From contig NC_015579.1 of assembly GCF_000253255.1 (NCBI RefSeq), positions 1 through 64,000 of the forward strand: a stretch of 64,000 nt of DNA. Direction: 5' to 3'. This DNA comes from Novosphingobium sp. PP1Y. GTDB lineage: Bacteria > Pseudomonadota > Alphaproteobacteria > Sphingomonadales > Sphingomonadaceae. The position numbers and the translations under genes were made by a program. The notes beneath the pieces were generated by a model, which did no database searches, was not told where the DNA came from, and was given only the letters and a program-made list of their open reading frames with translations. Of this stretch, positions 34,923 to 43,773 are shown piece by piece; the stretch's first letter is position 1; every line of letters begins with the position of its first letter.

Positions 34923-35216
34923 GATCTTCTCCATTCGAGATCGCGACTCCATCAGCCGCACAGGCAGAATGATCAGACCATTGGTGAAATTGAATTTTAT
35001 AATGCGATTATAATTGCTTGGGAGGTAAACTGGGCGAAGTTATGAAGTGACCGGGCAGTGGAAAAATCCGTGCTGGAAACGCACAACGGCACCTTTAGCA
35101 CAAGGCCTGGACATACGTACCGAGACCCGGTCGTGCGCCTTGCTGGGAGCTGACGCCCGACCAAGCTGCCTTCTTGAGAATAAATCGCAAGCGCTGATAA
35201 CCGCGCTTAACATGTT
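34923..35216 (-). promoter_or_regulatory. Promoter region of the lasso A-B-C unit
   Basis: This 294-base gap between the lasso precursor and DUF2274 genes has no convincing gene. About 34988-35015 is very A+T-rich, and the - strand reads TATAAT at 35012-35007, a likely -10 box roughly 85 bases upstream of the precursor start. No good -35 was found at 17 bases, so an activator or alternative sigma factor may be needed. Confidence 0.4.
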
Positions 35217-35444
35217 TTAATTCCCGCGCGATCTTCTCTTGCGGGCAAAACCTCGATCGGTTCCCATGAAACGCTCGATCATCGGGGCGATCAGCCGCTC
35301 GACGGGCATGGCCTCGCCCTGGTTGTTTTCTTCTGCATGAAGACGGGCGTACTCTGCCAGATCACGCAAGATATGAGCGGGCATCTCAATCGTCACCTTC
35401 ACCGGTTTGTCATCTTCGATCGGTCCAAGTCGCAGTTTGGTCAT
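35217..35444 (-). CDS. DUF2274 domain-containing protein
   Basis: 75 residues. MTKLRLGPIEDDKPVKVTIE, then LRDLAEYARLHAEENNQGEA and ERLIAPMIERFMGTDRGF match DUF2274, a short ribbon-helix-helix-like family nearly always encoded right after trbI. It overlaps trbI by ATGA and closes the trb operon. Its role in mating is not established. Confidence 0.9.
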   Translation of the reverse strand: MTKLRLGPIEDDKPVKVTIEMPAHILRDLAEYARLHAEENNQGEAMPVERLIAPMIERFMGTDRGFARKRRSRGN

Positions 35445-36781
35445 GGTAAATCCCTTTCTGGGGCCGGTTCAATGACGAGGTCGTGTGTAACGAGGACACG
35501 CAAGGAGAAACCGGGGCGGATCGCGAGGGTCGGCGCGATGTTGATTTCTCGGCCGACGATTTGCTGTCCGGCCTGGTTGATCGTGCCCTGTGTGCCGTAG
35601 CGAAGCGCCCGCGCCAGTTCGTCATCGCTGTTTGTTGTCAGCTCTGTTCCTACGCCGAGCAGCGTTGAGATGAGCGCGGCCTTGAACACGCTACCCCAAT
35701 GATGATTGGTGCGGTCCTCCAGCCCTGCAGCGCCTGCCGGATCAGCTCCGGGCTGGCGATCGAGCGCAATCGAGCGGCCACCTGGCACGATCAGTCGGTC
35801 CCAGGCCAGAAGGACCCGGCGCTGTCCTGCCGAAACTGAGCTGTCGTATTCACCGATCAGTCGCGAACCCTGGGGAATGAGAAGCAGGCGTCCCGTTGCG
35901 CTGTCGTAGACGTTCTGTGTCACTTGCGCGGTGATCGTGCCCGGCAAGTCCGAGCGAATGGCAGTGATCAGGGCGGCAGGAATCACGCTGCCTGCCTGAA
36001 GGACGTATGCCGAGACGGGCGGGCTGACCCGTTCGGTGCTGACGAACCTGAGGTCCCTGTCGGCCTTCAGAAAGGCACGCTTGCGGTCCTGTCCGCCAGG
36101 AGCGGCCTGGGCGGGTAAAGGCTGCATTGAATTGGCTGTCTCGCCCATGGACGCGCTCACATTGCGCATCATTGCTGATTGGGCCGGCGTCGAACCCGAG
36201 CGGGGGTTACCGGCAAACAGAGCGCTTGTTCGCGCTGAATCGTGTTCTTGCCTTTCCCGTTCACGCGCTTGCTGCTCGGCAATGGCCCGTGGACTGCGCT
36301 TTGCCTCTACTCCCATAGCTGGAGCAGGAACGTCCTTTCCAGCCTCGCGCGCAGCCAGAATGGGGCGGCCCAGGTCTCCGGGTAGAGGCGGGCCAAGCTT
36401 GGGCGCTTGGGCATAATCGGCAGGAGCCGAGGTCACCGCCTCGACGCGATTTTGGCTTGCACCGTCATAAAGGTTGGGTGCCTGTTCGCGATCGATCGGT
36501 TGCAGCGCGTAGATCAGCGCGCCGCCAATCACGCAGCCGGCTACCGTGCCAGCAATCGCCAATGTCTTGCGCGACAGGCGCATCACTTTGGGTGGATCGG
36601 CCCGCAGCCGGAAAACTTCGGGTGATGTCAGCGCATCTTGCGGCTTGGTCTCGGTAGGAGTTTCCTGCTGCTGCTCCTTTTGCTGGTCCTGCCTTGGAGC
36701 TTTTTGAGCGGTTTGGGGTCGGGCAGGGGAACTTGCTTCCGGCGCACCGGCATTGGGCGCTTTGTCGGCACTGTCGGTCAT
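35441..36781 (-). CDS. trbI: TrbI/VirB10-type conjugal transfer protein
   Basis: 446 residues: a Gln/Pro-rich cytoplasmic N-terminus, one membrane helix (about 72-92, LAIAGTVAGCVIGGALIYAL), a periplasmic linker and the C-terminal VirB10 domain (VLQAGSVIPAALITAIRSDL, then GRLLLIPQGSRLIGEYDSSV). VirB10 proteins span both membranes and gate the channel in response to ATP hydrolysis. It overlaps trbG by ATGA. Confidence 0.95.
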   Translation of the reverse strand: MTDSADKAPNAGAPEASSPARPQTAQKAPRQDQQKEQQQETPTETKPQDALTSPEVFRLRADPPKVMRLSRKTLAIAGTVAGCVIGGALIYALQPIDREQAPNLYDGASQNRVEAVTSAPADYAQAPKLGPPLPGDLGRPILAAREAGKDVPAPAMGVEAKRSPRAIAEQQARERERQEHDSARTSALFAGNPRSGSTPAQSAMMRNVSASMGETANSMQPLPAQAAPGGQDRKRAFLKADRDLRFVSTERVSPPVSAYVLQAGSVIPAALITAIRSDLPGTITAQVTQNVYDSATGRLLLIPQGSRLIGEYDSSVSAGQRRVLLAWDRLIVPGGRSIALDRQPGADPAGAAGLEDRTNHHWGSVFKAALISTLLGVGTELTTNSDDELARALRYGTQGTINQAGQQIVGREINIAPTLAIRPGFSLRVLVTHDLVIEPAPERDLP

Positions 36782-37794
36782 GAGGGCCGGCGCGTGGCTT
36801 TGGCGCGTTGCCGCTCGATCCGGACGAGCTCTTGGCTCTTCTTCGTGCCGAGCCTGAGCTCGGCTATCGAAAAGAGCCTGTCGACAACCATGTATCGGCC
36901 TTCGACCCGGTAATTGACGAGTTCGCTCGAACCATCGGCTCCGCTTACGAAAAGCGGCGGCATCTCGTCGGTCGAAATCGATGCCGGAAACTCGATATAG
37001 GCCTGCCGTCCATCATCGAAGACGCGCAAGGGGCGCCACGAGGGCCTGTCGCCATCGATCCGGTAATGGAAATCGAGCGCGGCAAGATCGATGCCAGATG
37101 CGATCGGCGCAGCCTCTATGCGCCGGGCCTGGGCCCTGCGCATGGCGAACAACTCGTCCTGCGGATAGGTCCAGGAAACGGCTGCCATGTAAGTCGCCGG
37201 CGTTGCCTTGAGCTCGATGTGGTATGTGCGCCGGTTCGTATTGATGACAAGGTTCGTGGCGATGTCGGGCCGTATCGGCTTCACCAGGATGTGGACCTGT
37301 TTGGCAGCGCCAATGCCACTGATCGTATCGCCGATGATCCAACGCACCGTGTCGCCGGCAGCAACCGGTCCTTGCGAGGACAGTTCCTCGCCTGCCTGCA
37401 GCGCGATATCGGTGACCTGGCCGGGAGCGGCGTAGACCTGGTAGAGCGCACCATCGGCATAGGGGTATTGCTGGATGGCATTGAGCCAACCGCTTTTTTC
37501 CGGTTGCATGCGGGCAGCATCATTAGCGCTGTCCACGCGGCGGTGCGGTTCGGCAGGCTGCCGCCCACGCAGCGAAATTGGTTCTGCTTTTGGGATGGGC
37601 TTTAATTGCCCTGGGAGCGGAAGCGGAGCTGGTACGCTTACGATCGCGACCTGCGGGACTTGCCTTTCCTGTTCGAACGCAGGTCGCAGGACGGGTGCCG
37701 GATCTGCAGGTCTGGCCTGAACGTGACTGCATCCGCTGATGACAAGGGCCGGAGCCAGCAGAGCCAGAAGGCCCAGGGGACAGGTTCGGGTCAT
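36778..37794 (-). CDS. trbG: TrbG/VirB9-type outer-membrane complex protein
   Basis: 338 residues with a lipoprotein-like signal (LLALLAPALVISGC). The VirB9 core lies in the C-terminal two thirds (YQVYAAPGQVTDIALQAGEE, RTYHIELKATPATYMAAVSW, GRYMVVDRLFSIAELRLG). VirB9 forms the outer-membrane ring with VirB10 (TrbI). It overlaps trbF and trbI by ATGA on either side. Confidence 0.95.
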   Translation of the reverse strand: MTRTCPLGLLALLAPALVISGCSHVQARPADPAPVLRPAFEQERQVPQVAIVSVPAPLPLPGQLKPIPKAEPISLRGRQPAEPHRRVDSANDAARMQPEKSGWLNAIQQYPYADGALYQVYAAPGQVTDIALQAGEELSSQGPVAAGDTVRWIIGDTISGIGAAKQVHILVKPIRPDIATNLVINTNRRTYHIELKATPATYMAAVSWTYPQDELFAMRRAQARRIEAAPIASGIDLAALDFHYRIDGDRPSWRPLRVFDDGRQAYIEFPASISTDEMPPLFVSGADGSSELVNYRVEGRYMVVDRLFSIAELRLGTKKSQELVRIERQRAKATRRPS

Positions 37795-38474
37795 TGGCTG
37801 AGTTCCTTCGACCAGTTGAAAGCATTGACGAAAAGGCCAAGCGGGTTCTTGCGCAGCGCATCCACACTACGTGCCTCGCGCATCACGACCGTGACGATCG
37901 CCGACCAGCGCGTGGTGTCTGCCAGTGCGCCATCGACATATCGCCGCTCGGTCCATGCGATACGAAAACTGTCAGGCGAAGCGCGGATCACGCTCGACAC
38001 ATCGACAGCGACCTGCTTCTTGCCGACATGGGCGAATGGGTCATTGGTCCGGGCATAGTCATTGAGCGCAAGCGCGCCCTTCTCGCTGGCAAAGTCGTAA
38101 GCGCGCAGCCAATTCTGGCGCAGCACGACCGGGTCGGCCGGAATCGAACGAACTTCTTCGATAAAACGTGCAAGCTGAAAAGCGATCTGGGGGTCGGACG
38201 GCGTGTATCCTGCTTCAGCAGATGCGATGGCCCTTGCTTCTCCAAGCTTGTCGACTTCTACGACCCACGGCACAACCCGGCCACGCAGCGACTGCACGAC
38301 AAGGCCGGTCGCCAAACCTCCTGAAAGGGCAAGGCAGCCGAAAAAGGCAAGGCGCCAGCTCCGGGCCTGAACGCGCGCGGAGCCAATACGATCGTCCCAG
38401 ACCTGGCTGGCACGCTGATAGGGTGTCACAGCCTCAGGGCTCCTGGCGTATCGGATCGAGGGTCGTCGAAACAT
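37791..38474 (-). CDS. trbF: TrbF/VirB8-type channel protein
   Basis: 227 residues: a short cytoplasmic N-terminus (TPYQRASQVWDDRIGSARVQ), one membrane helix (about 43-62) and a periplasmic VirB8 fold (PWVVEVDKLGEARAI, AFQLARFIEEVRSIPADPVV). VirB8 nucleates assembly of the secretion channel. It lies 3 bases downstream of trbL and overlaps trbG. Confidence 0.95.
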   Translation of the reverse strand: MFRRPSIRYARSPEAVTPYQRASQVWDDRIGSARVQARSWRLAFFGCLALSGGLATGLVVQSLRGRVVPWVVEVDKLGEARAIASAEAGYTPSDPQIAFQLARFIEEVRSIPADPVVLRQNWLRAYDFASEKGALALNDYARTNDPFAHVGKKQVAVDVSSVIRASPDSFRIAWTERRYVDGALADTTRWSAIVTVVMREARSVDALRKNPLGLFVNAFNWSKELSQ

Positions 38475-38477
38475 GCG

Positions 38478-39761
38478 TCAGTCCTTTTCTAAAATGTCGG
38501 GGGCTGCACCGCCGCCATGGCTGTCGCCGGATCTCAGGGTGTGGGCAGCGCTTGCCGCGCCCTGAGACATGGCTTGACGCTGACGCATCGACCTGGCCCA
38601 GCGGGGCGGACCTGTAGCGTTGTCCGAAGCTTTGGCTGCGGGCGTGGTCACGCCGTCGCGGCCACTGGCGTAGGCCTCCTTCAGACTCTGCGAAGCGCGG
38701 CGCAGCGGCGACGTGGCCGCGTGCCCGGCAGTCCTTGCGACATTGGCGAGACCGCCAGACACAGCGCCGGCCCCGCTGCGGCCGGCGGCCCCACCGGCAT
38801 AGGCCGCCGAGGTGGCGCCTGCCGCGCGTGCACCGCCCATGGCCGTGCCTGAAGCAGCCCCTGCAGCTGCGCCGGCGGCAAGCCTTGCTCCTGCCGCGCC
38901 GCCCACCAAGGCGCCGCCTGCGGCAAGGGCGGTTCCTGCAGCAGCACCCGCCCCCAGTTGCGGTCCACCCGAAACGATGCCGTTGGCAATTCCGGGCGCA
39001 AATATCCCGAGGCCAAGCAGGGTCAGCGCGGCAAGGGCTATCGCCATGACCTGCTCGACCGTTGGTTCGGGCCCAAGCCCGGCATTGGTGAACTGGTTGA
39101 ACAGCGTCGTACCGATCCCGGTTATGACGGCCAGCGTCATCAGCTTGATCCCTGAGGAAATGACATGGCCCAGAACGCGTTCGGCCATGAACGCGGTCCG
39201 CCCGAAAAAGGCAAAGGGAACCAGCACGAAGCCGGCAAGCGTAACCAGCTTGAACTCGACGATGGTGATGAACACCTGGATCGCAAGAATGAAGAAGGCG
39301 ATGACGACGATCACCCAAGCGAGCAGCAGGATCGCGATCTGCACGAAGTTGGTGAACAGGCCGATCGGTCCCAGCAGGTCGGCAGTCGCATCGAGCAGGG
39401 GCTGGGCAGCGTCGAGACCGGTGCCGGCAACGGTGCCGGGTTTCATGAAATCAGCTAAGCTCATCCCGCCGCCACTGGCCTTGAGCCCGAGCGCAGCGAA
39501 GCTCTTGAACAGGATGTCTGCGAGATGCGAGAAGTTGCCGACGATCCAGGCGAACATGCCGATATAAAGCGTCTTTTTGATAAGGCGCTGCAGCACATCC
39601 TCATCACCGCCCCATGCCCAGAACAGGGCTGCGAGAGTCACATCGATCGCAATGAGGGTAGATGACAGGAAGCCGACTTCGCCGCCGAGCAGGCCAAATC
39701 CGCTGTCGATGTAGGTGGTGAAGACAGCGAGAAAGCTGTCGATGACGCCTGCATCGTTCAT
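38478..39761 (-). CDS. trbL: TrbL/VirB6-type polytopic membrane protein
   Basis: 427 residues from the ATG at 39761, which overlaps the trbK stop (ATGA). Residues about 20-260 hold at least six hydrophobic segments (for example LLAWVIVVIAFFILAIQVFI). The C-terminal 150 residues are an Ala/Gly-rich, low-complexity tail typical of TrbL. It forms part of the inner-membrane pore. The frame stays open upstream to 39830 inside trbK. Confidence 0.93.
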   Translation of the reverse strand: MNDAGVIDSFLAVFTTYIDSGFGLLGGEVGFLSSTLIAIDVTLAALFWAWGGDEDVLQRLIKKTLYIGMFAWIVGNFSHLADILFKSFAALGLKASGGGMSLADFMKPGTVAGTGLDAAQPLLDATADLLGPIGLFTNFVQIAILLLAWVIVVIAFFILAIQVFITIVEFKLVTLAGFVLVPFAFFGRTAFMAERVLGHVISSGIKLMTLAVITGIGTTLFNQFTNAGLGPEPTVEQVMAIALAALTLLGLGIFAPGIANGIVSGGPQLGAGAAAGTALAAGGALVGGAAGARLAAGAAAGAASGTAMGGARAAGATSAAYAGGAAGRSGAGAVSGGLANVARTAGHAATSPLRRASQSLKEAYASGRDGVTTPAAKASDNATGPPRWARSMRQRQAMSQGAASAAHTLRSGDSHGGGAAPDILEKD

Positions 39762-40015
39762 GGCCGCCGGCCTATTCTGTCCTCGCTTCCAAAGAAGCGG
39801 TTTCGCCGTTCTTCCCAGGCAGCGGAGCATGCGGCGTCGGGCTGGGTAATCGTTCGACAGCGAGCCGGGGCTTGCTTGGGCAGCTGTGAATTGGGAAGAT
39901 CGGATGCCACCGTTTTGTGCCGGTCAACAGTGGGCGATCGCGCTCCCAGGATCGCGATCGCCGCCACCAGACCGCCAAGAGCGGCCAGCAATGCGAGCTT
40001 GCCTATCCGGCTCAT
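39758..40015 (-). CDS. trbK: TrbK-alt type entry-exclusion protein
   Basis: 85 residues from the ATG at 40015. A single N-terminal membrane or signal segment (LALLAALGGLVAAIAILGA) is followed by a polar stretch and the conserved end RCRTITQPDAACSAAWEERR then FFG, the signature of TrbK-alt. TrbK proteins limit redundant transfer into cells that already carry the plasmid. It lies 1 base after trbJ and overlaps trbL. Confidence 0.87.
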   Translation of the reverse strand: MSRIGKLALLAALGGLVAAIAILGARSPTVDRHKTVASDLPNSQLPKQAPARCRTITQPDAACSAAWEERRNRFFGSEDRIGRRP

Positions 40016-40016
40016 G

Positions 40017-40739
40017 TCATTGCCCGCGAAACCGACGGAAACGCTGACGCCCTTCTGCCTCGGTTGCCGCATCGTTGGCTGCTTCCAGGGTCTGGGCTCT
40101 TCCTTGCGCCACAACGGCGGCGGACAGGTCGGCAAGCTGCTGTGACTGCAACGCGAGTAGCTGGTTGCCCGCCTGGGCCGCCTGCAGCGCGCCTGCCGCC
40201 GACTGGCTTGCGGTTACCAGCGTATTGATCGAAGAACGCGCGCCATCGATGTTACCAACGATCCCAGCCTGAACGGTCAGCGCATCTTCGAATGCAGCAA
40301 CGCTGTCGTTCCAGCGCGCATCGGCATTGGCGACCATTTGGGTGTCACTGCCGCTTAGCGCATCTCCCTTGTAGCGATCGGCAAAGGCCTGCTGGATAGT
40401 CTCGACATTGAAGGCAACGCGCTGGGCCCGGGCAAGCAGGCTCTGGGTTTGCTGCACCTGGGCCCGCAAAGTTGAAAGTGTCGAGGTTGGCAGGCTTTCC
40501 AGGTTTCTCGCTTCGTTGAGCAGCGATGTTGCCTGGTTCTGGATCTGGCGGATCTGGTTGTTGATCTGCTCAAGCGAGCGTACGGCCGTCAGCACGTTTT
40601 GCGCGTAATTGGTGGGATCGTAGACGACGTCCCCGAACCCGAACAGCGCATGGGCTGGCGGGGCAGTCACGCAGCTTGCCGTTATCATGGATACGAAAGT
40701 TCCGGCCATCACGGCGTGGCGCAGGCGGGTTCGGGTCAT
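40017..40739 (-). CDS. trbJ: TrbJ/VirB5-type mating-pair protein
   Basis: 240 residues with a signal peptide (about 1-32, ending TAPPAHA). The mature protein is almost entirely helical and coiled-coil (YAQNVLTAVRSLEQINNQIR, QIQNQATSLLNEARNLESLP), as in VirB5-like minor pilins that contact recipients. It lies 6 bases after trbE. Confidence 0.92.
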   Translation of the reverse strand: MTRTRLRHAVMAGTFVSMITASCVTAPPAHALFGFGDVVYDPTNYAQNVLTAVRSLEQINNQIRQIQNQATSLLNEARNLESLPTSTLSTLRAQVQQTQSLLARAQRVAFNVETIQQAFADRYKGDALSGSDTQMVANADARWNDSVAAFEDALTVQAGIVGNIDGARSSINTLVTASQSAAGALQAAQAGNQLLALQSQQLADLSAAVVAQGRAQTLEAANDAATEAEGRQRFRRFRGQ

Positions 40740-40745
40740 GATTGA

Positions 40746-43172
40746 TCATCCAGTTGGTTTGGGGGGGAGGAGGTCTGCAGCCCAGCCAAGACCGCGATGA
40801 CGCAGCCATTGATGCGCGAAAGCATCGCGACCATGCGCCTCGACGATTTGCGTGATGCGCAGCTGGTCCGATTTCGAGGAGGCGGCTGTGAAGGCGAGAG
40901 CGATTTCACCAAGGCCGAGTTCAAACAGGCGATTGCCGCCTTGCGACTGGCAATAATAGTCGCGCTTGGGTGTGGCCCGGCTCAGGATCTCGATCTGCCG
41001 GGCATTGAGCCCGAAACGCTCGTAGATTCTGGTTATCTGCGGCTCGCAGGCCCGGTCGTTGGGAAGGAAAATCCGCGTCGGGCAGCTCTCGATAATGGAA
41101 CTGGCGATGCCGGAACCTTCAATGTCGGCAAGGCTCTGCGTTGCAAAAACGACGCTCGCGTTCTTCTTGCGCAAGGTCTTGAGCCATTGCTTGAGCTGCG
41201 CGGCAAAGGCCGGACTGTCCAGAACCAGCCAGCCTTCATCGATCACGATGAGGGTCGGGCGTCCATCGAGCCGGCCTTCGATCCGATGAAACAGATAGGA
41301 GAGGACCGCGGCTGCCGCCCCGGATCCGACAAGGCCTTCGGTCTCGAACGCCTGCATACTGGCTTGTCCAAGGTCTTCGCTCTCGGCATCGAGCAACTGG
41401 CCGCGCGCACCGCCAAGGCACCAGGGTGCCAGAGCCGCCTTGAGCGCCTGCGATTGCAGGAGCACTGCAAGGCCGGTCATTGTCCGCTCTTCTCGGGGCG
41501 CGCAGGCCAGTGAGGTGAGCGCGCTCCAGATATGCTCGCGGGCATGCGGATCGATCTGAACGCTCTCGCCAGCCAGGATCGCAGCGAGCCAGTCGGCCGC
41601 CCACGCCCGTTCCTGTGCATCGTCGATCCGCGCCAGGGGCTGCAGGTCCACGCCTTGCGTGCCATCGTGCTGCGAGGTGCCGCCCAGATCCTGCCAGTCA
41701 CCGCCCATGGCGAGGGCTGCAGCGCGGATCGATCCGCCAAAGTCGAAGGCGAAAATCTGGCTGTTCGCATATCGGCGAAACTGCAGCGCCATGAGGGCGA
41801 GAAGCACTGACTTGCCCGCGCCCGTTGGCCCGACGATCAGCGTATGACCGACATCGCCTGCATGAAGGGAAAACCGGAACGGAGTCGAACCTTCGGCTTT
41901 GCCGTAAAGCAAGGGAGGCGCATTGAAATGTTCGTCCCGTTCCGGCCCCGCCCAAATCGCTGACAGGGGGATCAGGTGGGCGAGGTTGAGAGTGGAAATG
42001 GGAGGTGTTCGAACATTGGCGTAGACATGACCCGGAACACTGCCGAACCAGGCTTCGAGGGCGTTCACGGTCTCGGTAATGACAGTGAAGTCGCGGGCCT
42101 GGATGACCTTCTCGACAAGGCGAAGTTTTTCTGCCGCTACTGCCGGGTCGCGGTCCCAGACCGTAACCGTGGCCGTGACATAAGCCATGCCTGCATGGTC
42201 GGCACCCAGTTCCTGGAGCGCGAGATCGGCTTCGGCCGCCTTGTTCGATGCATCGTTGTCGAGGAGGACTGATGCCTCGTTGGTCATCACCTCCTTGAGG
42301 ATGGCTGCAACCGACTTGCGTTTGGCAAACCACTGCCGGCGGATCTTCGTGATAGCCTTGGTCGCATCGGCCTTGTCGAGCATGATCGCCCGCGTTGACC
42401 AGCGGTATTCGAACCCTTGCGCATTGAGTTCATCGAGCAGGCCGGGAAAGGTGACGCTCGGAAATCCCGTCACTGTCAATGTCCGCAAGTGATGATCGCC
42501 TAGCTTGGGCTCGAGGCCGCCAGTGAGCGGCTCGTCGGCGAGCAAGGCGTCCAGATGCATCGGAGTTTCCGGGACGCGCACGCACTGGCGTTTGGTGGAA
42601 ATCGTGGAATGGAGGTAAGTGAGGGTGCCTTCGTCGTCGAGCCAGGCGAGTTGTGACACAAAGCCTTCGATCAACTGAACCAACCGGTTCGTGCGGTCGG
42701 TATAGCCCTTGAGCAGTTCGCCGGGATCAACGCCCTTGCTTGTCCGTCCTTCGTAAAGCCAGCTTTCCGCGCGAGCCGCATCTTCGGCGGGCGGCATCCA
42801 AAGCAGGGTCAAATAATAGCAGCTCTCGAAGTGTCGCCCATCTTCTCGGAATTGTTCGCACCGCTCCCGGTCGACCAGCGCGGAAACGGGATCGGGAAAG
42901 TCACAGTCGGGATAGGCCAGTGCCGGAATGCGCTGTGCCTCGACGAAAATCGCCCAACCTGTTCCGAGGCGGCGCAGCACATTGTTGAGTCGCGCTGTCA
43001 CGGCGACGAGTTCGGCCGGTGTCGAACTGTCGAGATCTGGGCCGCGAAAGCGCAGCGTGCGCTGAAACGAACCGTCCTTGTTGAGCACCACGCCCGGCGC
43101 CACCAATGCAGCCCAGGGCAGAAAATCGGCTAGGCAATCACAGCGCCTGCGATATTCGGCCAGGTTCATCAT
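40746..43172 (-). CDS. trbE: TrbE/VirB4-type secretion ATPase
   Basis: 808 residues from the ATG at 43172 (MMNLAEYRRRCDCLADFLPW), which overlaps the trbD stop. Walker A is in VGPTGAGKSVLLALMALQFR (about 450) and Walker B in PTLIVIDEGWLVLD (about 640). VirB4 ATPases drive pilus assembly and substrate movement. The open frame reaches 43523 in front of the start, but that part is antisense-like and overlaps trbD. Confidence 0.95.
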   Translation of the reverse strand: MMNLAEYRRRCDCLADFLPWAALVAPGVVLNKDGSFQRTLRFRGPDLDSSTPAELVAVTARLNNVLRRLGTGWAIFVEAQRIPALAYPDCDFPDPVSALVDRERCEQFREDGRHFESCYYLTLLWMPPAEDAARAESWLYEGRTSKGVDPGELLKGYTDRTNRLVQLIEGFVSQLAWLDDEGTLTYLHSTISTKRQCVRVPETPMHLDALLADEPLTGGLEPKLGDHHLRTLTVTGFPSVTFPGLLDELNAQGFEYRWSTRAIMLDKADATKAITKIRRQWFAKRKSVAAILKEVMTNEASVLLDNDASNKAAEADLALQELGADHAGMAYVTATVTVWDRDPAVAAEKLRLVEKVIQARDFTVITETVNALEAWFGSVPGHVYANVRTPPISTLNLAHLIPLSAIWAGPERDEHFNAPPLLYGKAEGSTPFRFSLHAGDVGHTLIVGPTGAGKSVLLALMALQFRRYANSQIFAFDFGGSIRAAALAMGGDWQDLGGTSQHDGTQGVDLQPLARIDDAQERAWAADWLAAILAGESVQIDPHAREHIWSALTSLACAPREERTMTGLAVLLQSQALKAALAPWCLGGARGQLLDAESEDLGQASMQAFETEGLVGSGAAAAVLSYLFHRIEGRLDGRPTLIVIDEGWLVLDSPAFAAQLKQWLKTLRKKNASVVFATQSLADIEGSGIASSIIESCPTRIFLPNDRACEPQITRIYERFGLNARQIEILSRATPKRDYYCQSQGGNRLFELGLGEIALAFTAASSKSDQLRITQIVEAHGRDAFAHQWLRHRGLGWAADLLPPKPTG

Positions 43173-43441
43173 GGCCGCATCCATGCCGGATAACGAAGGT
43201 GCCGGCGGGCGACTTCGGCGAACTGGGGATCGTGCCGCGCTGCCCAGACCGACAGGGCATGGCCGATGACCCAAAGCGCCAGGCCCGCGATCCACAGGCG
43301 CAGGCCAAGCCCAATAGCGCCAGCGAGGGTTCCATTGACGATGGCAAGCGAGCGCGGCGCGCCGCCTAGCAGGATCGGCTCGGTGAGTGCTCTGTGAACC
43401 GGGGCGAAGTAGCCCGGGATCGGCTCGGCAGGTTCGGCCAT
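43169..43441 (-). CDS. trbD: TrbD/VirB3-type protein
   Basis: 90 residues: PGYFAPVHRALTEPILLGGA at the N-terminus, then two adjacent membrane helices (about 30-65). VirB3-like proteins anchor the VirB4 ATPase at the inner membrane. The start shares one base with the trbC stop (TAATG), and the end overlaps trbE. Confidence 0.94.
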   Translation of the reverse strand: MAEPAEPIPGYFAPVHRALTEPILLGGAPRSLAIVNGTLAGAIGLGLRLWIAGLALWVIGHALSVWAARHDPQFAEVARRHLRYPAWMRP

Positions 43442-43773
43442 TATACGAGGGCTCCACCGCCGAAGCTGAAGAAGGAGAGGAAGAAGGAACTCGCCGCAAA
43501 CGCGATCGAAAGACCGAAAACAATCTGGATCAACCTGCGAAATCCGCCCGAAGTATCGCCGAAAGCGAGGCTGAGACCGGTGACGATGATGATGATCACC
43601 GCGACGATCTTGGCGACCGGGCCTTCAATGCTTTGGAGGATGGACTCAAGGGGCGCTTCCCACGGCATTGATGAGCCGGATGCGAAAGCGGGCGTGGACA
43701 GGGTGAACGTGACAAGTCCGGTGGTTGCAAGAAGTGCGGTGCGCCGGGTACCGCACTTGAATGCATGGGTCAT
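43441..43773 (-). CDS. trbC: TrbC/VirB2-type pilin
   Basis: 110 residues with a signal peptide (about 1-32, ending TPAFA) and two hydrophobic segments (IVAVIIIIVTGLSLAFG and IVFGLSIAFAASSFFLSFFS). This is the prepilin of the conjugative pilus; in RP4 it is cyclised by TraF, whose homologue is at 15014-15613. It overlaps trbB by ATGA. Confidence 0.93.
   Translation of the reverse strand: MTHAFKCGTRRTALLATTGLVTFTLSTPAFASGSSMPWEAPLESILQSIEGPVAKIVAVIIIIVTGLSLAFGDTSGGFRRLIQIVFGLSIAFAASSFFLSFFSFGGGALV

Noticed and set aside
35100..35216. Possible second lasso precursor on the - strand
   Set aside because: The short frame from about 35214 lacks a Thr at -2, a Gly/Ala start and an acidic residue at positions 7-9 of a core.
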